Of a DNA stretch of 64,000 bases, positions 1 to 8,500 are shown piece by piece; positions within the stretch are counted from its first letter, which is position 1; every line of letters starts with the position of its first letter. The notes under the pieces are model-generated. The model was not told the origin of the DNA. It saw only the letters and a program-made list of their open reading frames with translations, and did not search any database. The DNA comes from Astropecten irregularis (lineage: Eukaryota; Echinodermata; Asteroidea; Paxillosida; Astropectinidae), in contig OZ020248.1 in the NCBI GenBank assembly GCA_963971285.1, positions 24,077,873 through 24,141,872 on the forward strand. The letters run 5' to 3'. The position numbers were made by a program, and so were the translations under genes.

Positions 1-266
1 CGTTATCTACTGGACCCTGATCGTGAAAGGCGATAGCTCCGCTTGCTACGCTTCACAATAAGTAAATTTAGCCGGCAATCAAAATGGGCTAGCTATAACA
101 GAGAGAATAATGCTCAAAGGGGAATAACCTTCAGATGTAGGCAAGAAGTTCTTTCCCTAAGCTCTGGAATTACAACCCACATTATGAATGGATCCTTCCC
201 ATGAATATCCAGAGACGAATGTGGGTAGTGAAAAGCACCATACAAAAAAAGTAAAAAAGAATTACA

Positions 267-628
267 TTAAAGGTAACATCATACTTTGGTTTTTATCAAA
301 GAAATACAGATTTAATGGCCAAAAATATCAAGGAAGATACAGTAACAGTCGTCTGTGAAAATTTCATTCCCATACGGTGCCCACTTTTTAAGAAAACAGT
401 GAAAAACGGTATTTTCTCTTTTATTTTTGATCTTTAAAATATCAAAAATAATTGTGGTCACTGGTTTGACTCTTTTCTCGATAAATACAGCATTTCAGGC
501 CGAAAAATGTTAAAGTTATGTTTCTACCATCACCATCTTTAATCTTAATACCCTGTAAGTTATAGGTAAATCTGTGATGATTTCTGTTTGGATGATTTCA
601 TGCTACCAAAGTATAATAGTACGTTTAA
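267..628 (+). mobile_element. TTAA miniature element, family A
   Basis: Starts TTAAAGGTAACATCATACTT and ends with the inverted counterpart next to TTAA. Lies in a UBE2I intron. Family A copies in plus orientation share, in order, an AGATTCATGGGC block, a CAGTCATCTGTGAAA block, a central GATC-TTTTAAAA palindrome, and a right half with GGATAAATACACCATTTCAG. No transposase frame. Borders fit a TTAA-specific superfamily such as piggyBac or Kolobok. Confidence 0.85.
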
Positions 629-747
629 GGCTGAATGGAAAGTTTTGGATAATATCGTTCACTAACAATGAACAGGGAAATCTGGTCTGCTTTATTGCAT
701 AAACCAAAACACAACAACAAATGAAAACAAGAAACCAAGAAACTTAC

Positions 748-767
748 CCCCTTCTTTCCTGGGATTG
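748..767 (-). CDS. UBE2I: UBE2I 20-base microexon
   Basis: On the minus strand the acceptor TTTGTATCCTCAG is followed by 20 bases and the donor GTAAGT. Joined to the phase-1 end of the previous exon they read A-I-P-G-K-K-G, the next residues of UBC9. The following family residues (T-P-W-E-G-G) are not present before position 1, so the next exon is outside the window. Confidence 0.9.
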
Positions 768-3483
768 CTGAGGATACAAACAATTAAAAGGTTTAATTTA
801 TAAAGAACCCTTGTGCTTGTGCAGTGATTTTTTGACAGGTCTTAGTTTTCTGTGTCCAGAACAATTTTTGGTGGAATACATCATTAATTATGCCATGTCT
901 CTTTCCATCCTGACAGTCTTCAATTATAAAAATGCACCATTCCAACATTAAAACCTGTAAATTAATTCGCATATCTACAACATTTGAAATTTGAGGTCCC
1001 TGATACAACTTTCATTTCTGCTACACGACCAAACTTTCAAATTTGATAAATAATTACTACTTCCACAAATAGTACAGAATGAGTTAAACAGGAAGGACGA
1101 TATCAGAGCATCAAATTGTGGCGTTTGGTTTGTAAGTGGTTTTAATTAGTCTTTTCTCGCACGATTCAGTTTGTGTACTTCTAAAGACACAACTTACAGA
1201 GCTTTGCTTTTAGCTTTGCTTTCAAACAAAAAGTTTCTGAAGGGGAATTTCTCTATCTTCCTATATTTTGAAGAAATGTTCCTATATTTTGAAGAAATGT
1301 TCCTATATTTTGAAGAAATGTTCCTATATTTTGAAGAAATGTTCCTATATTTTGAAGAAATGTTCCTATATTTTGAAGAAATGTTCCTATATTTTGAAGA
1401 AATGTTCCTATATTTTGAAGAAATGTTAAGGACCAATAGACCGTATTTTTTTTCATCTCATTTGGCACAGAGCAGTGGTGGAAATGTGCAAAGAAGAATG
1501 TGGACGATATAATTGTCTTCTTTGCTCGTTTCCGCTCCTGTTCTGCACCAAATGATATGACGAAATACCCACTGTACGTCACCGTCACATGATGGCATGT
1601 AAACACTGGTCGTACAATCGGTCTAAATGGTTGTTGAAGTACTGTATAATTAATACAAAATCAAGTATTTCACTGAGCTTTGAGTAGACTTGTACCAAGT
1701 CGAGTTTTGTATCAGTCGAGTTTTGTATGTTGCTTGCACAAGCGCGCCCTCTGTTGTCCGCAGCTGCTCCATGTCAGCTTGTTGGATCGCAAAACGTTGC
1801 TAGAGAGCGTGGTTTACAAGCAACTCGCTAGCGTAGTGGCGCTGATACGAAACCTGACTTGGTACAAGTCTAAGCTTTGAGCGACTCTACTTACCACATT
1901 CCCAATTCATAAGATTCAGAGTTCCATCTCCGTGCTTTGTGGGTCTTGCAACAAATCCCTAATAAGACAGTCAGAGAAAGAGTGTGAAAGAAACAAAATG
2001 GTCAGCAAAATGTACACATCCTAGGGAGGAATGAGACTGAGGACTCTTCCTCTATTAAAGCCAAACTCAAAAGGGCGGAATGGTATTTTGAGTTGTTGTT
2101 TTTTCTGGTAGGATATGGACTCAGGAATACACAGAGGTTCACTTTTGACAAGTATTCCACTGGATACACTCTTTAGAGGAGTTTTCATTCTCCCCCCACT
2201 TTGCCCGAAATCCGAAAAGCGCAAAGTGAGTTTGTAAACACGATGACGTCATTCCGGGACTTGCTATTATTCACACTGGTATGGTGTTCCATTTGTGCCG
2301 TCAATTCGTCACATTTTGTTTGCCGTCGCATTTGTTTTTTGGCGTCGCAATTGTTTTTTTGCAGATAAGCAGTTTCAAGCAGTTTATTACTTGTATCAAT
2401 TTGCATTGTATTACATGTATTATAATTGCGACGCCAGAAAAACATACAAATGCGACGTGTTGACAGCACAAATGGAACACCATAGCAATGTGAATGTAGC
2501 AAGTCCCGGAATGACGTCATCGTGTTTACAAACTCACTCTTTGCGCTTTTTGGATTTCGGGCTAAGTGGGGGGAGAATGAAAACTCCTCTAAAGAGTGTA
2601 TCCAGTGGAATACTTGTCAAGAATGAACTTCTGTGTATTCCTGAGTCCATATCCTACCAGAAAAAAAAACAAACTCAAAATACCATTCTGACCTTTTGAG
2701 TTTAACTATGTATAACAAGAAGCCTTGGTCAGCATTTGCATACTTAAAGGTAATATCATACTTTGGTACGGACAAAAATACCAAGACAGATACAGTAACA
2801 GTCATCTGTGAAAATTTCAGTCCCATATACTGTATGGTGCCCACTTTTTGAGAAAACAGTGAAAAACGGCCACAGTATTTCTTAAGTCTGTTCTCTTTTA
2901 TTTTTGATCTTTTAAAAGTTCAAACAGATTTTCGGTCGTTGTTTTACTAATTTCTGGATAAATACACCATTTCAGGCGGAAACATTTTAACGGTATGTTT
3001 CTACCACCACCATCTTCATACCCTGCAAGTTATAGGTAAATCTGTGAAAATTTGTTTTGGTTTCTTACCAAAGTATGAAGATGGTGGTGGTAGAAACATA
3101 CTGTTAATTTTTTTCCGCCTGAAATGGTGTTTTTATCCAGAAATTAGTCAAACAACGACCAAAAATCTTTTTGATCTTTAAAAAAAAAAAACATAAAAGA
3201 GAAGACACTTAAGAAATACTGTGGCCGTTTTTCGCTGTTTTCTCAAAAAGTGGGCAAGGCATGGGACTGAAATTTTTACAGATTACTTTTACTGTATCTT
3301 CCTTGATATTTTTGCCCACGAATCTGTATTTCTTTGACAAAAACCAAAGTATGATACTACCTTTAAAAGGGCAAACTCTTATTACAAATTTTTCCAAACA
3401 AATTTTATACTCACAAAAGGATGAGCTTTTCTCCACTGTTTCCTCTCCTGTGACAGCCGGGACTGGGCAATACCTCCAGCCAT
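748..3483 (-). CDS. UBE2I: SUMO-conjugating enzyme UBC9, N-terminal part (gene runs off the left edge)
   Basis: E2 enzyme that takes SUMO from the SAE1/UBA2 E1 and passes it to lysines of mostly nuclear targets. Three minus-strand exons are readable: 3549-3415 (coding from 3483), 1958-1895 and 767-748. All have AG/GT borders and the phases agree (0, 1, 0). The 51 residues include SRLSQERKQWRKAHPF (8-23), GFVARPTK (24-31), LNLMNWEC (37-44) and AIPGKKG (45-51), which align without gaps to the start of animal UBC9 except for one extra Gly near the N terminus. R14, K15, R18 and H21 sit in the basic helix that binds SUMO and E1 in the family. The start at 3483 matches the family start and has A at -3 and G at +4; in-frame ATGs at 3519 and 3525 would add 12 or 14 residues. 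The catalytic cysteine and the rest of the fold must lie before position 1. WBP2 is divergent on the right. Confidence 0.93.
1258..1426. repeat. 21-bp minisatellite, eight units
   Basis: Eight near-perfect copies of a 21-base unit (TTCCTATATTTTGAAGAAAT plus G) in a UBE2I intron. Because 21 is a multiple of three, the array is open in several frames (M-F-L-Y-F-E-E repeated on the plus strand, N-I-S-S-K-Y-R on the minus strand), with no sign that it is translated. Confidence 0.95.
1684..1874. mobile_element. Short inverted-repeat element
   Basis: Arms of about 30 bases containing TAGACTTGTACCAAGTC face each other around a spacer with GCGCCCTCT and AGTGGCGC. It ends about 20 bases from the UBE2I 64-base exon. 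Family not known to me. Confidence 0.6.
1895..1958 (-). CDS. UBE2I: UBE2I 64-base exon
   Basis: The exon lies between CTTATTAG and GTAAGT on the minus strand. It encodes G-F-V-A-R-P-T-K-H-G-D-G-T-L-N-L-M-N-W-E-C plus the first base of an alanine codon. This is the family sequence with H-G in place of the usual N-P before DGT. An inverted-repeat element ends about 20 bases downstream of its donor. Confidence 0.95.
2055..2705. mobile_element. TTAA-flanked foldback element with long arms
   Basis: Arms of roughly 250-300 bases run inward from TTAA at 2055 and 2702, with a loop of about 75 bases. The arms are highly similar, so frames on the two strands give near-identical short peptides. Each arm carries a perfect TGACGTCA (2244 and 2512). 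No coding potential. Confidence 0.85.
2744..3366. mobile_element. TTAA family A copy rearranged into a foldback
   Basis: A nearly full plus-orientation copy (2744-3078) runs straight into an inverted copy of its own left part (3073-3366). Both outer ends are TTAAAGGTA-type ends. The two halves meet at GTATGA, a word present at both partner sites in ordinary copies. It sits 49 bases from the UBE2I coding exon. Confidence 0.85.
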
Positions 3484-3549
3484 GATGGCATTGGTCACGT
3501 TCACTGGTGCACCAATCATAGTCATCTTGGCTCCTTTTGTTGACGTACT
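3415..3549 (-). CDS. UBE2I: UBE2I first visible coding exon
   Basis: On the minus strand a pyrimidine-rich tract and TTTTCCTCAG precede the exon, and GTGAGT follows codon HPF. The frame stays open from the acceptor through three in-frame ATGs (3525, 3519, 3483), so a longer N terminus made with an upstream exon cannot be excluded. The exon ends in phase 0, right after the proline-phenylalanine that precedes GFVA in UBC9. Confidence 0.92.
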
Positions 3550-4150
3550 CTGAGGAAAATCTTTTTACAGTGGAGTCGTTTCTGTGGAGTTTTTTTTCTG
3601 TTGTTGTTGAGAAGCTTTGTCTGAGAGTTCTAAGAGGCTTCGCTTTTGGATTATTTCCTTTTTTTTTCTTGAAGTGTCAAACTTTCACACAGTGAAAAGC
3701 ACCTATGGAAAAGAAATATAAGATTCAGTTAAAATGTATGGAAATTCTTTGTAGATACATAAATCCCTCAAAAAAAGGTTTTGCAAGTCAAGTTTGAGGG
3801 ATGATATATTTTTGTTACTGATCTATTAGTATTATTATGGTGAAACTGGTATCATTGGAAAGCTTCATTATTCCTCTTTACAATGATGCGTGTCATCTGT
3901 TGTGATTATGTTATCATGGAATGTGCATTTCTCCTGAATAAAAGGCAAAATCAGAAGTGAAATGTTGCAAAATGCAAATGAGAATACACATGTTTGGATC
4001 GTGCTTTCACGCATTAGCACAGCAACACCATTCATCAAACTCAGTCCATCCTTGAAACGATTTGGAATTCACCACTGAAAACAACACATTTTGCAACATT
4101 TCATTTATGACACATTGCTGCGTATTTATCAGGACTGTACATTCAATAAT

Positions 4151-4417
4151 GGAAAGAATTCCACTGATGACCATTACGGAAAAAGGATTATATCCTCCAA
4201 GAGTTTAAATAAACTTAAGTTATTGGATACAAATTATGATGAACTTCAATCTCAAGTGTGGAAAACTTGGGTAGCATATCTGAAAAGTGAGTTTTACAGG
4301 GTTTTTTTACCTACAAATTGTACACTTCCAATACAGCGGCAGCCATTTTGCTCAAAACGCCCTCTGTTGGTTTCATAGAGTTGTTCACAAATTATGGTCA
4401 TCAGTGGAATTCTTTCC
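4151..4417. mobile_element. Inverted-repeat element with GGAAAGAATTCCACTGATGA ends
   Basis: Perfect 24-base inverted ends (4151-4174 and 4394-4417) around 219 bases. The 8 bases outside each end agree at 6 positions (TCAATAAT and TCAATGAA), which hints at a decayed 8-base target duplication. Confidence 0.6.
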
Positions 4418-4477
4418 TCAATGAATACCATGGCATTTCCAATTTTTGAATTATGACATGCGCATCATGAATGAGTG

Positions 4478-4741
4478 GGTAACGGTGTACAAGCAGGTCC
4501 GATACCTATAAAGGGAATAAAACTGTTTTGTCTGTCTGTTTTGAAGTTTGCAACAAACAGGTAGGCCTATTAAGAAAATTGTATTTTTACTCTAAAATGT
4601 TGCACAAAATTCTTCTATCTGGGGATTTAAGGACTCAGGTACATTTGCTGAAAGTAAAAAAAATATCATTTTGTAACAGTTGAAACTATGAAGTTGTTTT
4701 ATTCCCTTTATAGGTATCGGACCTGCTTGTACACCGTTACC
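4478..4741. mobile_element. Non-autonomous element with 8-bp target duplication (hAT-like)
   Basis: Inverted ends of about 45 bases beginning GGTAACGGTGTACAAGCAGG are flanked by the exact direct repeat AATGAGTG (4470-4477 and 4742-4749). An 8-base duplication is typical of hAT elements, although these tips are not the usual CAGGG. 264 bases, no coding frame. Confidence 0.8.
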
Positions 4742-4749
4742 AATGAGTG

Positions 4750-5505
4750 ATTATGATTTACGACCTTCAACTTTCAAGTTCAACATCATTTTTTTCATAA
4801 ACAAAAGGGCACGTAGAGTACAACTAATTTGTTTCTAGCAATTAGCATACATCCTCATTCAGGACACCATGTCAAACTTATTTCCGGTGCTTAAAGTTTT
4901 AATCATTTCTAGTTAAGCCGAAGGGTTATCATCATGGTTATGCAATAGAGAATGCGTGCACAAAATAATGGCGCGCCGAAGTTAATTCGGGGAACCCTCG
5001 TGAATAGGAAAATGACGTTTAATTCAATGCGTCAAATAAATACAAAGTTTTTATAATTCACACCCCCATAACGGGTAAAGAAAATACACTGGGACGAAAA
5101 TTCAATGTCCTACTTACCAACGCCTATTCCAAAAATGATTATAGACGTAACAAAACGAAAGAAACACTGTTTTTCTCTTACAAAATTTTACTCACCATCA
5201 AAAATCAACAATGCGGGATACCACTAACGTCATGTTATTGTATGTGTATTGCATACACACAATGCTATGTAGTGTTAATATTTTTTTCCCTGGTGTTCTT
5301 TCACGATATTCCCATGGTGTGGTAAATGTAGGCGTGCACCAGGCATATTTACACTGGTCCCATTTTAACAGTGTACCAGTGATAACTTTCTCTTTCAGAA
5401 CGGATGGTGGCGCTATACAAGTTAAAGTCAACAAACTGGATGAGATGTGATTCAGTGCTGTGTGATCAAAATTATTGCGTCAAACCTTCAAATTAAATCA
5501 GCAAG
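4750..5505. promoter_or_regulatory. Spacer likely holding divergent UBE2I and WBP2 promoters
   Basis: The two genes are transcribed away from each other and the coding starts are 2 kb apart. This part is free of recognisable repeats. It includes a GGCGCGCC-containing stretch near 4970 and a pyrimidine tract ending in CTTTCAG at about 5399, which could be the acceptor of a WBP2 5' UTR exon. No TATA box is evident. Assignment rests on position only. Confidence 0.35.
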
Positions 5506-8500
5506 ATGGCTTTGAATACAGCACATAGTGCCAATATCCGCAATGGAATCGTCCTTTTTAATGGAGAAAGGTACGTAAACTGTTGATAAATTTGAAGAAC
5601 ACATTCAAACAATTTGGAAGATGACCATTACCGTCAGTCAGGGGTGTCAGTGTTGACCGTCGTCCATTACTCATGATTACTGTAGGCCTACATACATTAG
5701 TTACATTTACAAAATACAATTGTCATTGTTTTTTACAATACTAATACGCCATTGCATTGTATAACATCTAATCTTACAAGTTACATGTGTAAATACTGTA
5801 CTTTCTAGATTAGAATATAGAACGGAGTTTGAGTGCTTCAGTTTACAAGGTTTATTTTTAGACATGGCTTCTGATCTACAGTAAACTTACTCACAATTTC
5901 ACAAATAAAGCCTAATAAAAATAATATATGTTGACCAGTACCAGTTCAGTTGTGATTTCCTTTTCTTATTATTTTAGGGGGGGGGAGGGGCTACTAGCAA
6001 GGTTAAATTTGTGGAAAGAGGGCAGGGGCCGATTTCACTAATACTTAACGATCATCACTAAAGCCCAAATCCATCGCTAAAAAAAGGAAAATTGATCGCT
6101 ACTTTGTTAAGCAATTTTCCTTTTAGCGATGGATTTGGGCTTTAGAGCGACGATTGCAAAGCAATAGTGAAATCGGCCCCAGGGGCTTTGCCTTTGAGTT
6201 TTGAGGGTAATTATGGGGTCTGAAAATTATCATTGTGGACTATAAAAGCACACTAACCCCAGTAGATCACAGGGCCTACATGTACTTCTGTTATGCTAGT
6301 GCATTCTCATTTTTGTTATTGACCCACAGCATACATGTATTTGAAATGAGAAGCAGGGACAGATTTCATGCAATTTCCACCCAAATTTGATCAATCGTTT
6401 TAAAAACCCATCTAGCATTAATACAGCATGCTAAAAAGTCATAGATAACATTGATTATTGAGATCCATTAATTTTTGTTACCGTCAACAGACTCTTGAAG
6501 GAGCAAGAAAAAGTTGAGCTGTCGTTTGATAAAGCGCCGGGACTTGATGCATTTAAAGGAACCAAAGATGGAAGTGTCTACCTCACAAATCAGAGGGTAA
6601 GTATTAATCCAATTGATGAAAGAATAGTTGAGTTTAATGTTGAGCCTGCATGCATTCTTCGAACCAAGTTTTGAAATCGTTCTCACAATCAACGTGTAGG
6701 TTTTTGTGGGATTAACACGACTAATACATACTGTATGTATGTATACTTGGTTTTTGAATGAAGGTCGCTTTGTCTGAACCTTTCGTAAAAAGCGACCACA
6801 GAAGGCATGACATAGTTTTTGGCAAAAATGCGAGGTACAACTTAAAGATATAACATTTTGTTCAGCGCTGCTTCTCTTTAACGATACACAATTTTCATTT
6901 GAACCTTTAAACAGGTGATTTTCCTCAGCAAATCGAAAGGCGCTGTCTCCATGAAGTCGTTTTCCATGCCCTTCTACTACATGAAGAATGTGGATATCAA
7001 GCAGCCCATGTTTGGAGCAAATGCCATCACTGGAGTAATTAAATCACAACCTGGAGGTAATGAAGAAACCATAGCATGTCTCGCTAATATCAAGATTTGA
7101 TGTGGCACTCAAGGTCACAACTTACGTAATAAACAAGACAAATTTATCAATACAAGTAATAAATTGCTGCAAAATGCTCGTCAGCCAAAATAATGACCTG
7201 AAATTTATAAAATGCTTGGTGTTAGGAGGGCCTGATGCTTTTCAATCCTCGAAGGATCTTTATCGAAAGATAAATGATAAGAGGACAAGAACATATGCAA
7301 GCAAAGATAGACAAATGGATGAGAGGATCAGGACAATAGGGGGGGTTAAGGGGGAGGGGGTACATGTAGGTAAGTTTAGAGTTAGGTAAGTTAAGTTATT
7401 TATGACAAAACTTGTATTTGTGTTTGATCCAACACCAGGTGGATGGGATTCTCATGCACAAGCAGACTTCAAGATCGTGTTCAAGCACGGTGGAGCTATT
7501 GAGTTGGGCCAGCTTCTTCTGAGGGTCGCAACTCAAGGTAACATACACTGTTCTCCAAACTGTGTCTACTGGATTATCACTGTCTGTGGTTCGGGACTGG
7601 AAACAAAACTGTGATGTTAAACATAGGCAAAATAGAGACAAAATGTAATCAGAAGTGAGAGGTTGAAAGAAGGTGGGAAGTTTGATCTCGATGTTCCGGC
7701 CAGTGTATCAGATATCAGATCTAACTTCTCACCAGTTCTTTTCAGAACCACACATCTATAAAGAGTTTATACATGGTGTCTCCGCAAACCTTTCCTTATT
7801 ACGTGACTTCCACCACGCAAAGCTTCAAATCCTACTTAAAGACAAAAAGATCACTTAACACAATGATGGCCTGACAATGTCTTGTCCAGTTTTTACTTGG
7901 AGAGAAACAGTTTTATTGTTGCTTTGAATTGGTTTAAAAATGGATGAGATTCCAGATGATTACTGATGGAATCTTAAGGCTTAAGACTGTTACAGAGTGT
8001 GAATGTTTGGTGTAATTTGTGACAAATACATTGTGAAAAGATCATTTATGTCATTGAAAGTGACCAAAGAACAATTGACTGGAGCGGGATTCAAACCAGC
8101 GACCAGCGAAATACCATACCGGCGCTCTTCCAACTGAGCTAATCCAGTTTCCCTTGTGCTTATTTGGTGATTAAAAAGATAATTTGGTAGCTTTCTAAAA
8201 CCAACACTGATTGCACTTTTCTTCTCTTAACAGCACCAAGGGTTCCACCTCCGGCACCTGGGCAACAACCCAAGCCGCAGCCTAGTGCATCGTATAATGC
8301 TGGGTACCCACCACCCATGCCCGGTGCCCAGTACCCGCCACCCATGCCTGGCGCCCAGTACCCACCACCCATGCCTGGCGCCCAGTACCCACCACCCATG
8401 CCCGGCGCCCAGTATCCACCACCCATGCCCGGCGCCCAGTACCCACCACCTGGTGGCTACGGCTATCCCGGACAGACTGTGTACCCAGAGTATCCAGGAG

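Noticed and set aside
1258-1426. CRISPR-like array
   Set aside because: Head-to-tail 21-bp units with no spacers in animal intron DNA.
1171-1606. Frames of about 80-117 codons on both strands
   Set aside because: They are made by the 21-bp array inside a UBE2I intron.
2185-2699. Two similar proteins on opposite strands
   Set aside because: They are the two arms of a foldback element read from either side.
8079-8147. Functional tRNA gene on the minus strand
   Set aside because: Boxes A and B are present, but the T-stem and acceptor do not pair fully.
8160-8426. Glycine-rich minus frame
   Set aside because: Antisense of the YPPPMPGAQ repeat of WBP2 exon 5.
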